Below the pieces are notes generated by a model. It was not told the DNA's origin and did not search any database. It was given only the letters and a program-made list of their open reading frames with translations. Source: Planctomycetaceae bacterium (GTDB lineage: Bacteria > Planctomycetota > Planctomycetia > Planctomycetales > Planctomycetaceae). From it: DNA of 64,000 nt. The translations under genes were made by a program, and so were the position numbers. Where the stretch lies: NCBI GenBank assembly GCA_024742875.1, contig JANSXP010000029.1, forward strand, positions 1 through 64,000. The letters run 5' to 3'. This document shows positions 18,795 to 28,386 of this stretch, piece after piece. Each line of letters starts with the position of its first letter. The stretch's first letter is position 1.

Positions 18795-19379
18795 ATGTCA
18801 CGTGACGCAAACTATCAAAGTATGCCGCCTGATCCTGAACACTCTGATGCCGCCCGCGTGCTGCCTGAAGTGGAGTTTGTCCGCCTGTTTGCCCGCCATG
18901 AACTGGCCCTTCGCAACTATGCGCGGCTGATTCTGCCCGACTGGAACAGCGTGGATGACGTGCTCCAGGAAGCCAGTATCACCATGTGGGAGAGCCGTCA
19001 GCAGTTGCGGGACGCGAGCGGTTTTGTGCCCTGGGGCAAGGTGATCGTGCGGCACAAGTGCTTCAACGCGATCGCTCGTCTGCGGCGAGATCGCCTGATT
19101 CTTGACCGCGATGTTCTGGAATTGATCGCCCGCGAAGAAGACGAATCGCCCGCAGCCGACGTGCTGACTGACATTCAGTGTTCGCTGTCTGATTGTCTGG
19201 GTGAACTCACACCGCAGCGTCGAGAACTGGTGCTGGCACCGTATCGTGGCACAGGAGAAGTCAAGCGCATTGCCGAGGCAGGCGACAAGTCTCCCAACGC
19301 ACTTTACAAAATCATTGGACGCATTCGCGCCCGGTTATCTGAGTGTGTCGCCAGCAAACTTCGCGTGGAGTTGTCATGA
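18795..19379 (+). CDS. ECF RNA polymerase sigma factor (Rhodopirellula/Verrucomicrobium type)
   Basis: 194 residues from the ATG at 18795. Region 2 is visible in FARHELALRNYARLILPDWNSVDDVLQEA and region 4 in LGELTPQRRELVLAPY followed by an AEAGDKSPNALYKIIGRIR helix-turn-helix. It matches the family of planctomycete/verrucomicrobial ECF factors that are encoded next to FecR-like proteins. Its stop overlaps the start of the next gene (ATGA), so the two are translated together. It probably controls the downstream glycosidase-sulfatase genes (inference from context). Confidence 0.88.
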   Translation: MSRDANYQSMPPDPEHSDAARVLPEVEFVRLFARHELALRNYARLILPDWNSVDDVLQEASITMWESRQQLRDASGFVPWGKVIVRHKCFNAIARLRRDRLILDRDVLELIAREEDESPAADVLTDIQCSLSDCLGELTPQRRELVLAPYRGTGEVKRIAEAGDKSPNALYKIIGRIRARLSECVASKLRVELS

Positions 19380-20818
19380 CAGCCAGTGACAGATCGCCGG
19401 AAGAACTGATCGATCGCTATCTGCTTGGTCTGGCCAGTGCAGAGGAAATCGCCGTTCTCAATGAGCAACTGGCCCATGACGAATCGCTGCGGCAACACTA
19501 TCGCCGGTCCATCGCGCTGGAGGGCGGATATCGGGAAGCCGCCATCCACTTTGCAGAGCCGGCAGAGGATGCTGACTTCCCCGCGATCACCCAGCCTGCG
19601 ATCACCCCCGCGACGTCATCTTCCCGCCCCCCGCAACACAGCATTCTGTGGTCAAAAAACGTGACGGTCGTGTTACTTGTGGTCGCCGTGGCGATGACCG
19701 GAAAATGGCTGTTGCAGGACTTCATCGCCCCCTTGGCCAGCGTGGATGACCAGGCCGTTGCCCGTCTGGTCACCTCGGTTGACGCCGCGTGGCGTGGCAC
19801 CGCACCGGAGCCAGGTTCGTGGATCACGCCCGGTCGTTTTCACCTGGAGTCAGGCACCATCAAACTGGAGTTCAGCCGCGGTGCGCGACTGACGGTGCAG
19901 GGGCCGGCCGATTTCCAGGTGCTGCATGCTGACCTGCTGCATGTGTCTGTCGGAAATCTGGTGGCCAGAATTCCGGAAGAGGCCATTGGCTTTACCATCA
20001 CCACAGACGAAACCGAGGTGGTTGACCTGGGCACAGAGTTCGGCCTGCGTGTCGGCCAGGGACGCCAGACGGAAGTGCATGTGATGGAGGGCCTGGTGGA
20101 GGTGTTCGAACGTGACACCTCTGATCAACGATCGGCAGGCAGCGTACGGGTCAAACAGGGACAGGCGGTCCGCTGGAGCGCGGGCGAAGCACAGAGACTG
20201 GGAAGCGAGAGCATCCCCGTGCGTTCCAGTGAGGCGGTCCTGGGAACCGGGGCACACTCACCCGGGCTGACGATTCTGCAGGGCAGCATTCGCCTTAAGC
20301 AGGACGTTTCCAAAGACGCGTTGAAGCGGCAGGCCACGTCGTGGATTGAAGTCATTCCAGAACAAAGCGGCGTCCTGCTGGAACAGGCCCTGCCGGTGAC
20401 ACTGACTTCACCAGGCCACTATCGCATGTTCCCGGCCTCAGAAGCCGTCGTGCCCGTGGGGACACGTGTCGACAGCTATCTGCTGCACTTTCGATCAACG
20501 CAGCCGGCTCCCATTCAGGGCGTCATCAAGTTTGATCGACAAATCGTGGGGCTAATCTGCGAAGCCGATCAACTGGCGGTGAGTGACCCTGTCGTGGGCC
20601 GCTCCGGTGTCCGCTACCCGGTGGGCAGCCGGCAGTATCGGGGGCTGGAGCCCCGAGGTGCAGGCGAAAATCTCAATTCACAGCAGGGGGGCGGCTGGAC
20701 GCCGGACGATGTCACCATCTCTCAGGATATGAGGACTTTGGGCCTGGGGGTGAATGTCAACCCGTTGCTTGGCGTTGATCAGTTAAGAGTGCTTGTCCGC
20801 AGCGAGGAGGGATCATGA
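19376..20818 (+). CDS. FecR-domain membrane protein, putative anti-sigma/regulator
   Basis: 480 residues from the ATG that overlaps the sigma stop. A cytoplasmic N-terminus (about 90 residues, with DRSPEELIDRYLLGLASAEE) is followed by one membrane segment (NVTVVLLVVAVAMTGKWLL) and an extracytoplasmic FecR-type domain (RLTVQGPADFQVL, EVVDLGTEFGLRVGQG, TEVHVMEGLVEVF). The C-terminal ~200 residues are beta-rich and unassigned. The arrangement suggests it senses an outside signal and holds the ECF sigma factor. Its own stop overlaps the next start by ATGA, linking regulator and enzyme genes in one operon. Confidence 0.85.
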   Translation: MTASDRSPEELIDRYLLGLASAEEIAVLNEQLAHDESLRQHYRRSIALEGGYREAAIHFAEPAEDADFPAITQPAITPATSSSRPPQHSILWSKNVTVVLLVVAVAMTGKWLLQDFIAPLASVDDQAVARLVTSVDAAWRGTAPEPGSWITPGRFHLESGTIKLEFSRGARLTVQGPADFQVLHADLLHVSVGNLVARIPEEAIGFTITTDETEVVDLGTEFGLRVGQGRQTEVHVMEGLVEVFERDTSDQRSAGSVRVKQGQAVRWSAGEAQRLGSESIPVRSSEAVLGTGAHSPGLTILQGSIRLKQDVSKDALKRQATSWIEVIPEQSGVLLEQALPVTLTSPGHYRMFPASEAVVPVGTRVDSYLLHFRSTQPAPIQGVIKFDRQIVGLICEADQLAVSDPVVGRSGVRYPVGSRQYRGLEPRGAGENLNSQQGGGWTPDDVTISQDMRTLGLGVNVNPLLGVDQLRVLVRSEEGS

Positions 20819-21993
20819 GTCACAATCGCAGAGGCTTTTTGAAAACCGCAGGTGCAGCGGCCGCGATGACGGTGATGCCTGTGGCATGGCCACAGCAGAC
20901 CAGCGTGAAGACCACGCAGCAGGACGCCGCAGGCTTCTTTACGCTGGGGCGACGTGGCGATCATTGGTGGCTGATCACCCCCGAAGGCCGGCCGTTTTTT
21001 TCCATGGGCCTGAATCACATTGATCCGGCCAGTCTGCGGTATCCCGAAAACCTCGACCTCTGGCGGTCCAGGTACGGCGGCAGCACGCTGCGATGGATCA
21101 AAGAATCGGTCGCCCCCAACCTGCAGGCCTGGGGCTTCAATACAGTCGGCTGGGTGCAGGAGGTGACCGTCAAACAGTGGCAGCATTCACGGGCGTTCAC
21201 CGTCGATGAATATCGGGCGCTCGACATGCCGTTCTGTCATCTGCTGCCATTCACCGAATCGCACCAGTGGGAAAAGCACACGGTGCATTACGATTTTCGC
21301 AGCGATGACTGGAAAGAGTGGGTCGACTATGTGGCCCGGTCTCACTGCGCAGAGCTGGCCGAGGAACGCAATCTCATCGGCTACTTCTACAGCGACTGCC
21401 CCACATGGACGCACGACCGCCCTTTCAATCAGTGGCGGGGCCCCATCTTCGATCCGGAACGTCTGAAAACAGCGGCCGGTCGCAAAGAGCTGTCCGAACT
21501 GGCTCATGCTTACTATCAGACTACGCACGATGCCATCCGCCGCTACGACACACATCATCTGCTGCTGGGAGATCGCTACGAAGCCAACGCCCCGATTGCC
21601 ACAGAGGTGATGGAGGCCGCTCTGCCGTTCGTGGACGTGCTGTCGTTTCAGGACTTTCGTGACCCGCTGCTGCACCTGGATCAATGGCATCGCAAAACCG
21701 GCAAACCCGTTCTGCTGGCCGACGCTGCCGGAGTTCGCACGCCGAGCAACACCTTCTTTAAACCCAATAACGGAACGTGGTACGCGAAGACGCTGGCCGG
21801 ATTGTTTGCGAATCCAGGCTGCATCGGTTTTCATCTGTGCGGCGCCTATCAGCGCAATAAGGCCCGCCGTCGCGGTCTGCTGGACGAAACGGAAACCCCC
21901 GACCAGCCGCACGTCGATCAGATCACCGCCGCCAATCAGCGTATCACCCAGCGAATGGCAGACCTGTTTTCCCGTCAGCCCGGAAAGAAATAA
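20815..21993 (+). CDS. Tat-exported glycoside hydrolase-like (agarase-like) protein
   Basis: 392 residues with a twin-arginine signal (NRRGFLKTAGAAAA). The core starts with HWWLITPEGRPFFSMGLNHI, the pattern seen in GH50-type agarase-like proteins, then follows a TIM-barrel-like series (WGFNTVGW, NLIGYFYSDCPTW, HHLLLGDRYEANAP, FVDVLSFQDF, KPVLLADAA). At the strand where clan GH-A enzymes carry the acid/base glutamate, SDCP is found, and the strand expected to hold the nucleophile reads LLADAA, so activity is uncertain. It is related to the product of 23648-25333. Start ATG overlaps the FecR stop and follows GAGGAGGG. Confidence 0.72.
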   Translation: MSHNRRGFLKTAGAAAAMTVMPVAWPQQTSVKTTQQDAAGFFTLGRRGDHWWLITPEGRPFFSMGLNHIDPASLRYPENLDLWRSRYGGSTLRWIKESVAPNLQAWGFNTVGWVQEVTVKQWQHSRAFTVDEYRALDMPFCHLLPFTESHQWEKHTVHYDFRSDDWKEWVDYVARSHCAELAEERNLIGYFYSDCPTWTHDRPFNQWRGPIFDPERLKTAAGRKELSELAHAYYQTTHDAIRRYDTHHLLLGDRYEANAPIATEVMEAALPFVDVLSFQDFRDPLLHLDQWHRKTGKPVLLADAAGVRTPSNTFFKPNNGTWYAKTLAGLFANPGCIGFHLCGAYQRNKARRRGLLDETETPDQPHVDQITAANQRITQRMADLFSRQPGKK

Positions 21994-21998
21994 TCAAC

Positions 21999-23582
21999 AT
22001 GAACAGGATTTTTACGCGTGCCTTCACTTTGCTCACTGGCCTGGGCGCCTGCTTAAGCGCCGGACTAAGCTCAAACGCGGCCGACGTTGTCCCGGTTCCT
22101 GCAGCGGCCGTTCCGGTGAGAACAGCTGCCGCCACGCCCCGCAATGTGGTGTTCATTCTGTCTGATGACCATCGCTACGATGCCATGAGCTTCATGGGGC
22201 ATCCGTTTGCCAAAACGCCCCACATGGACGCCATGGCCAAAAACGGCGTGCATCTGAAGAATGCATTCGTGACGACGTCGCTGTGTTCCCCCAGTCGGGC
22301 GTCCATTCTGACGGGGCTGTATACGTTTCGACATCGCGTCATCGACAACCAGCGGCCCGTCCCCAAAGGAACGCTGTTCTTTCCTCAGTATCTGCAGCAG
22401 GCCGGCTACCGCACCGGATTCATCGGCAAATGGCACATGGGGCATGGCAGCGATGAACCCCGCCCGGGCTTTGATTACTGGTTCAGCTTTCGCGGCCAGG
22501 GGCAGTACTATCCGCCCAACAAAAACTACACGATCAACGACAACGGACGTCGCGTGCCGCAGGACGGTTACATCACCACGTTGCTGACGGAAAAGGCGAT
22601 AGAGTTTTTGGACCAGCACAAAGACGGGGATCCTCCTTTCTTTCTGTACCTGTCGCACAAAGCCGTGCATGGTCCGTTCACGCCGGAACCAAAGTACAAA
22701 AATTCGCTGGCCAGCGAGCCCTTCCAGCGGCCGGCTTCCAGTCAGCAACTGAGCCACAACAAACTCAATCGGCCCCGCTGGCTGCTCGATCAGCGGAACA
22801 GCTGGCACGGCATGGACTTCCCGCTGCACACCGGCACCGACATCGAGACGTTTTACAAGAGCTACTGTGAGGCTCTGCGTTCGGTGGATGACAGCATTGG
22901 TACTGTGATGACGCAGTTAAATAAGATGGGTATCCACGACGACACCCTCGTCATCTACATGGGCGACAATGGCTACATGTTTGGCGAGCACGGCCTGATC
23001 GACAAACGCGTGGCCTATGAGACCTCCAGCCGCGTACCGATGCTGATGCAGTGTCCTGCCCTGATCAAAGGTGGCACCGTGGTGGACCAGGTGGTCGCCA
23101 ACATCGACATTGCTCCCACTGTGATGCAGGCCATGGGACTGCAAAAACCACCACACATGGACGGCCAGAGTTTTCTGCCGCTGGCTCAGGGCACGTCGAT
23201 CCCGTGGCGTGACTACTTCCTCTACGTCTACTACTGGGAACAAAACTATCCACAAACACCGACGCATTTCTCGCTGCGGGGCGATCGCTACAAGTACACC
23301 ACCTACTACGGACTCTGGGACACCGACGAACTGTTTGACATTCAGGCGGATCCGGACGAACAGAACAATCTCATCCACGACCCGAAGTTTGCCAAAACCA
23401 GACAGAAAATGCAGGACCGACTGTACGCCATGATGGACGAACTGGGCGGCATGGAAATCCCGCTCAATCCGCCTCGCGGCACTCAGAAAAACAAACGCCT
23501 GCGAGATCGAGGTGGTGTCAAAGCGACCGACTTCCCGGAAGCGCTGATTGTTGATGAACCGCTCCGCAAAGAACTGAAATAG
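21999..23582 (+). CDS. Exported formylglycine-dependent sulfatase
   Basis: 527 residues with an N-terminal signal region and the alkaline-phosphatase-like sulfatase fold. Metal-binding aspartates are in ILSDDHRYD (D56, D57), the formylglycine cysteine is C96 in CSPSR, and FIGKWHMG and YMGDNGYMFGEHG provide the remaining active-site residues. The C-terminus has the usual ELFDIQADPDEQNNL. It would remove sulfate esters from a polysaccharide outside the cytoplasm. It lies five bases after the glycosidase-like gene, so the two probably act on the same substrate. Confidence 0.92.
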   Translation: MNRIFTRAFTLLTGLGACLSAGLSSNAADVVPVPAAAVPVRTAAATPRNVVFILSDDHRYDAMSFMGHPFAKTPHMDAMAKNGVHLKNAFVTTSLCSPSRASILTGLYTFRHRVIDNQRPVPKGTLFFPQYLQQAGYRTGFIGKWHMGHGSDEPRPGFDYWFSFRGQGQYYPPNKNYTINDNGRRVPQDGYITTLLTEKAIEFLDQHKDGDPPFFLYLSHKAVHGPFTPEPKYKNSLASEPFQRPASSQQLSHNKLNRPRWLLDQRNSWHGMDFPLHTGTDIETFYKSYCEALRSVDDSIGTVMTQLNKMGIHDDTLVIYMGDNGYMFGEHGLIDKRVAYETSSRVPMLMQCPALIKGGTVVDQVVANIDIAPTVMQAMGLQKPPHMDGQSFLPLAQGTSIPWRDYFLYVYYWEQNYPQTPTHFSLRGDRYKYTTYYGLWDTDELFDIQADPDEQNNLIHDPKFAKTRQKMQDRLYAMMDELGGMEIPLNPPRGTQKNKRLRDRGGVKATDFPEALIVDEPLRKELK

Positions 23583-23647
23583 TCATCCCCCGCCCCGCCA
23601 CCGTCCCGCCACCTCCCAACTTCATCGCCTATCCCAAGAGTTTGCTC

Positions 23648-25333
23648 ATGCGTCTGCCTGTCCCCCTCCTGATCCTGCTGATTTTTGCCGCTGACTCAGA
23701 TTCGTTTGGTCAGCAGAAGCCGCAGACCATAGCCGACTTTGAAGATCAGCAGTTTCTGTCCGGCAGCAGGACGTCCCACCCGGCATCTGTGACGTTGGTC
23801 AAGGATGTCCCCGAGGGACTGGGACAATCTGCCGTCAGCACGGTCGTCGCTGCGGACGCGGGAGCTGAGCAGTTTTTCTCAACGGGATTCCGACTGCCTC
23901 GGACGGACGTCTCGCTGTTCGAAGAACTCTCGTTTTGGGTGAAGGCTGACTTTGAAGGTCGATTCACGTTTCAGTGCAGCAGCGGGGCCGGCCAGACCAG
24001 CGTTTTCCCCTTCACGACGGCTGGCGCTGCCGGCAAGTGGATCAGGATCGTCGCACCTCTGGCCGAGTTCCGCAAACCCCAATGGGCCCAGAATGAGGCT
24101 GACCTGAAGGCCATCTACTATTTTCAGATCACCGCATTTGGCAGTCCGCCTTACGATGGAAAAGCCATCTGGCTGGATCACCTGTCGGGGGGCCCATTAA
24201 CAGACCGCGCACATGCCAGCCCGAAGCCCGCTGGCCGCACTCCGAAAACCCCCGCCAGCGCTGGCACCGCCAGCAGGAACATCTCATTGACAAGAATCAA
24301 CGGGCGGCACTGGCTTGTGAATTCTGACGGCCAGCCCTTTTTTGCCCATGGAATTACGCACGCCGGCAATGGACGGGCAAAGTTTGATCTGCAGCAATTC
24401 TCCGCCGCGTGCAAAGACGTGGGCTTCAACTCCTACGGCTATGGCTGCCCGGACGGCCTGCGTTCTGACATGCCGTATCTGGAAAGCTGGAATCACCTGG
24501 TACCCATTTCGATGTACCGCGGCGATGGCACGCATGAATACTGCGATATCTTTGACACCAAACAGCAGGCCCGCATTGAACGAGGCGTTAAGGCAAACTG
24601 TGAGAAAAGCAAAGACAACCCCAACTGCATCGGCTACGCGTGGACAGACCTTGCCACATGGCCTTTGAAAAATCAGATCAACAAAAGCTGGGTGGACTAC
24701 ATGCGGGAACTGCCCGAAGAGGCGCCCGGCCATCAGGCGTATGAGAAGTTTCTGACGACCTGGGAGGGTGATGATGACACGGCCCGCGATCAGGCGTTTC
24801 TGAAGCTCATTGCACGGGAGTACTTCCGCGTGATTGGCACAGCCAATCGCAAGTACGATCCTGATCATCTGATTTTTGGAGACCGCCTGTCGTTTTACAC
24901 ATACGACGAGGATGTGCTGCAGGAAATGCTGCCGTGGATTGACGCCATCGCCTTTCAGCCACACTTCTGGCGAACATTTCCCAAACAGCAGTTCGACAGA
25001 ATGTACAGGCTGTCCGGCAAGCCCATTTTGCTGTGTGACTTTGCCATTCGTTTCAAAGATGGAGACAAGGATGTGCAGATGTATCGAATGGAAGATGATT
25101 CGTTCGCCGCCGGCGTGTCCTATTCCGAGTACGTCACGGCCGCCCTGGAGTCCGAGTACATCCTTGGCGTTTTTTGGTGCAACCCTGTCGACACCCCCAA
25201 AGGATTTCGCAAAGCGGGCGTGAAGCAGGGCTTTTTTGGCCCCGGACTGAGCGAACGCCCCGGCCTGCATAACGCCGTGCGAAAGCTGAATGCCTATCGT
25301 GACGAGGTCACCCCTTCAGTTATCATCCCGTGA
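23648..25333 (+). CDS. Exported CBM-like plus glycosidase-like protein
   Basis: 561 residues from ATG 23648. After a signal peptide (LPVPLLILLIFAADSDSFG) comes a jelly-roll-like domain (about 30-180; LSFWVKADFEGRFTFQC, WIRIVAPLAEF, AIWLDHLSGG) resembling CBM11/CIA30-type modules. From about residue 215 a TIM-barrel-like domain begins (NGRHWLVNSDGQPFFAHGI) and parallels the 20815-21993 protein: CIGYAWTDLATW, HLIFGDRLSF, WIDAIAFQPH, KPILLCDFAI. Again aspartate appears where glutamate would be expected in clan GH-A. Likely role is binding and cutting a polysaccharide; the family is not certain. Confidence 0.7.
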   Translation: MRLPVPLLILLIFAADSDSFGQQKPQTIADFEDQQFLSGSRTSHPASVTLVKDVPEGLGQSAVSTVVAADAGAEQFFSTGFRLPRTDVSLFEELSFWVKADFEGRFTFQCSSGAGQTSVFPFTTAGAAGKWIRIVAPLAEFRKPQWAQNEADLKAIYYFQITAFGSPPYDGKAIWLDHLSGGPLTDRAHASPKPAGRTPKTPASAGTASRNISLTRINGRHWLVNSDGQPFFAHGITHAGNGRAKFDLQQFSAACKDVGFNSYGYGCPDGLRSDMPYLESWNHLVPISMYRGDGTHEYCDIFDTKQQARIERGVKANCEKSKDNPNCIGYAWTDLATWPLKNQINKSWVDYMRELPEEAPGHQAYEKFLTTWEGDDDTARDQAFLKLIAREYFRVIGTANRKYDPDHLIFGDRLSFYTYDEDVLQEMLPWIDAIAFQPHFWRTFPKQQFDRMYRLSGKPILLCDFAIRFKDGDKDVQMYRMEDDSFAAGVSYSEYVTAALESEYILGVFWCNPVDTPKGFRKAGVKQGFFGPGLSERPGLHNAVRKLNAYRDEVTPSVIIP

Positions 25334-25451
25334 CGTTCCTGGCGAATTCCCCTATCGTTGGGCACTCCCCAACGACGTTCGCGTCTTTCAAACGTGGGCG
25401 TCATCGCCCGCATTCACGGCCCTGCCCAGAGAATCGATACAAAGCCCCAAT

Positions 25452-26921
25452 ATGCCGCTGCCCACTCACCAGTCACCGCGAGCCATCGCTCTGTGGGGTC
25501 TTTTTGCCCTGACTTTGCTGCTGCCGACCGTCCGCGGAGACGAACGCCCCAATGTTTTGTTCATTGCGGTCGATGATCTCCGCCCGGAACTAACCAGTTT
25601 TGGCTCGCGCCACATGACCACGCCCAACTTTGATCGTCTGGCGAAACGCGGCGTGCGGTTTGACCGTGCCTATTGCATGGTGCCCACCTGCGGCGCGTCG
25701 CGGGCCTCGCTGATGACGGGCCTGCGACCGGCCAAAGATCGTTTTCTGTCCTACACGGCACGAGCCGACCAGGACGCTCCCGGCATCACCACGCTCAATC
25801 AGCACTTCAAAGACCATGGCTACCGCACTCTGTCACTGGGCAAGGTGTTTCACAGTCCGGCGGACAGCAAACGCGGCTGGAGCGAAACGCCGGCACGCCC
25901 CAAAGCAGACACCTACGTTACGCCCCAGTCACTGGCCGCCATGCGCAAAGACGGCAAAGGGCGTTCCCGTGGGCCCGCGTGGGAAAACGGCGGCGACGTG
26001 CCGGATAACATTTATGCAGACGGCCAGGTGGCGGAAGAAGCCATTGATCGCCTGCGGGAACTGGCGGCACAGCGAAAACCGTTTTTCTTTGCCGTGGGTT
26101 TCACCAAACCCCATCTGCCCTTCGTGGCCCCCGGTCGCTACTTCGATCCCTACCCGGTTTCCCAGGTGCGGATGCCGGACAACTACTTCCCGCCAAAGAA
26201 CGCGCCGGCCATGGCCGTGCACACATCGGGCGAGCTGCGAAGTTACTCCGACATCCCGAAGAAGGGCGTCTTGCCGGAAGCCAAAGCGCGGGAACTGATC
26301 CGCGGCTACCACGCTGCCACCAGCTACACAGACGCGCATATCGGACGACTGCTGGATGCGTTTGATGAACTGCGGCTGTCCAAAGATACGATTATCGTGC
26401 TGTGGGGAGATCACGGCTGGAATCTTGGGGAACACACCATGTGGTGCAAGCACAGCTGCTTTGAAACATCCCTGCGCGCGCCGCTGATTTTTGTCACTCC
26501 GAATTCCATGAAACTGTCGGCCGGAGCGGGAACCTCATCTCTGGCCGAGTTCATCGACATCTATCCCACGCTGTGTGAACTGACGGGCCTGCCGTTGCCC
26601 AAACATCTGGATGGTCAGTCGCTGCTGCCCATCCTGAAGGATCCGAAGGCAACGGTAAAGCAAGCTGCCATCAGCCGCTTCAAAGACGGAGACACCATTC
26701 GCACGTCACAGTTTCGTTATACGGTGTACCGCAACAAGCAGGGTCGCATGACGGGCCACATGCTCTACGACCACCACGAAGACCCGGGCGAAAACGTCAA
26801 TGTGGCCGACGAGCCCCGCTACGCACAGACTGTCACCGATCTCGCCAGACAACTTGAGTCCCGCATGGGCCAGCCGGGCGACTTTCTCCAGTCTTCGTCA
26901 GCCGCCTCAGCAACTCCCTGA
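25452..26921 (+). CDS. Exported sulfatase, iduronate-2-sulfatase-like
   Basis: 489 residues from ATG 25452 with a signal peptide (AIALWGLFALTLLLPTVRG). The sulfatase core is complete: VLFIAVDDLRPELTSFG (metal aspartates 41-42), formylglycine cysteine C80 in CGASR, SLGKVFH, KPFFFAVGFTKPHLPFVAP and VLWGDHGWNLGEH. The CGASR form and the VDDLRPEL and KPHLPF motifs are typical of the iduronate-2-sulfatase-like branch abundant in planctomycetes. It ends the plus-strand locus and converges on the PQQ-like gene with only 42 bases between. Confidence 0.92.
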   Translation: MPLPTHQSPRAIALWGLFALTLLLPTVRGDERPNVLFIAVDDLRPELTSFGSRHMTTPNFDRLAKRGVRFDRAYCMVPTCGASRASLMTGLRPAKDRFLSYTARADQDAPGITTLNQHFKDHGYRTLSLGKVFHSPADSKRGWSETPARPKADTYVTPQSLAAMRKDGKGRSRGPAWENGGDVPDNIYADGQVAEEAIDRLRELAAQRKPFFFAVGFTKPHLPFVAPGRYFDPYPVSQVRMPDNYFPPKNAPAMAVHTSGELRSYSDIPKKGVLPEAKARELIRGYHAATSYTDAHIGRLLDAFDELRLSKDTIIVLWGDHGWNLGEHTMWCKHSCFETSLRAPLIFVTPNSMKLSAGAGTSSLAEFIDIYPTLCELTGLPLPKHLDGQSLLPILKDPKATVKQAAISRFKDGDTIRTSQFRYTVYRNKQGRMTGHMLYDHHEDPGENVNVADEPRYAQTVTDLARQLESRMGQPGDFLQSSSAASATP

Positions 26922-26963
26922 AGTGTGGCCGTGATTCGCGCAAGAACAAATTGCCCCGGGGCA

Positions 26964-28307
26964 TCAATCCTGCTCGATGCAGTACAGATGATTCACACCG
27001 CGCAGGAATATCTGGTCACCAGCAATCGCCGGTGACGCGTCAAAGCGTTCGTTCAGCTTGTTGGTGGCCACCGGCTCGTAGCTGCGGGAGTGCTTCAGCA
27101 CCACTGTGGTTCCCCCTCGGCCGACAATGTAGATGTGTCCGCCAGCGGCAACCGGTGAGGAATAGATGTTGCGCAGGCCATTGATTCGCTGAGGGCCAAA
27201 CACAACATCACCGGAGGTCGCATCGACGCACCGCAGAATCGCCTGATTGGACTGATTGAAGTACAGCAGGCCGTCGTACAGGACGGACGAAGGCACATAG
27301 GGCGTGCCTTTGCTCAGCGACCAGGCGATCTTCTTTGACTTTGAGATGTCGCCTGTTTCTGACAGCGGAATCGCCAAAGCCGAGTAGCCCTGATAGCCAC
27401 TCATGCAGATCACGTAGTCCCCCTGCACCTGAGGACACGGCGTACAGTTGCCTGTCAGTCCGCCGCATTGCCAGATGACGTCGCCACTCTCAAGGTCGTA
27501 GCTGCGAACGAAATTACTGGCAGAGGTGATGACCTGAGTCCGCCCACTGTGTTCCACCACCAGTGGCGTGGCCCAGGCATTGCCCTCTTCGCGGTCTTTC
27601 CGCCAGACAGTCTTTCCAGTCTCTGCTTCCAGCACCTCGATTGTGCTTTGCCCTGAGTGATCACGAACAATGATCAGTCGGCCTTCGTGCAGCACGGGCG
27701 AACTTCCCTCGCCCAGACTCGACCCAACTTTCGCTTCCCCCAGATCACGCTGCCACAGCCTGGTGCCGTTCAGGTCGTAGCAAAACAGTCCAGCCGAACC
27801 AAACCAGCAGTAAAGCCGCTGACCGTCGGTTGTGGGTGACGCAGAGGCAAAATCGTTATCGTTGTGCGCACCTTCGTGGGGAATCTTCTTTGTGGCAATG
27901 TCCCGCCACAGTTCTTTGCCCGTGCTGCGGTCCAGACAGATGACGGCGAATTCATGCACCGCGTTGGGACGCTTGATGTCGAAGAAATTGGTCTTCGGCT
28001 GATCTTTCGGATCAGGAATCGAGGCATCCTTTTCGGCCGTCTTGATCGCGGTCAGCACAAAGACCCTGTCCTCCCAAACGATCGGTGTCGACGTGCCGCT
28101 GCCGTCGATGGACACCTTCCATTTGATGTTTTCTGTCTCGCTCCACGTCACGGGCGGTGTTGCGGTCTCAGAGACTCCGCTGTTGCCAGGGCCCCGCCAT
28201 TGTGGCCAGTTGTCTGAAGCGAATGATGGCGGATGAGCGTGCACCAAAAGGACGCAGCAAAGAGATATTGCGAGTTTCATACGGATGTCTTTCAAAGCGA
28301 TTTTCAT
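26964..28307 (-). CDS. Exported PQQ-like beta-propeller protein
   Basis: 447 residues. A signal peptide (KLAISLCCVLLVHAHPPSFA) precedes WPQWRGPGNSGVSE, a standard start of planctomycete PQQ-like (outer membrane BamB-like) repeat proteins. Blade motifs recur: GTSTPIVWEDRVFVLTA, SGDVIWQCGG, SSPVAAGGHIYIVGRGG. No catalytic residues are recognised; it may be a scaffold or sensor. An internal ATG at 28280 is an alternative start. It is the last gene of the minus-strand heme/sulfatase cluster. Confidence 0.88.
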   Translation of the reverse strand: MKIALKDIRMKLAISLCCVLLVHAHPPSFASDNWPQWRGPGNSGVSETATPPVTWSETENIKWKVSIDGSGTSTPIVWEDRVFVLTAIKTAEKDASIPDPKDQPKTNFFDIKRPNAVHEFAVICLDRSTGKELWRDIATKKIPHEGAHNDNDFASASPTTDGQRLYCWFGSAGLFCYDLNGTRLWQRDLGEAKVGSSLGEGSSPVLHEGRLIIVRDHSGQSTIEVLEAETGKTVWRKDREEGNAWATPLVVEHSGRTQVITSASNFVRSYDLESGDVIWQCGGLTGNCTPCPQVQGDYVICMSGYQGYSALAIPLSETGDISKSKKIAWSLSKGTPYVPSSVLYDGLLYFNQSNQAILRCVDATSGDVVFGPQRINGLRNIYSSPVAAGGHIYIVGRGGTTVVLKHSRSYEPVATNKLNERFDASPAIAGDQIFLRGVNHLYCIEQD

Positions 28308-28386
28308 GTTTGCGGCACTGGTCAGGAGTTGCGGCCTCTCGACTGCGTGGCGGAAAACGACGCACCAAAAGCCGTGACAACTGCGG

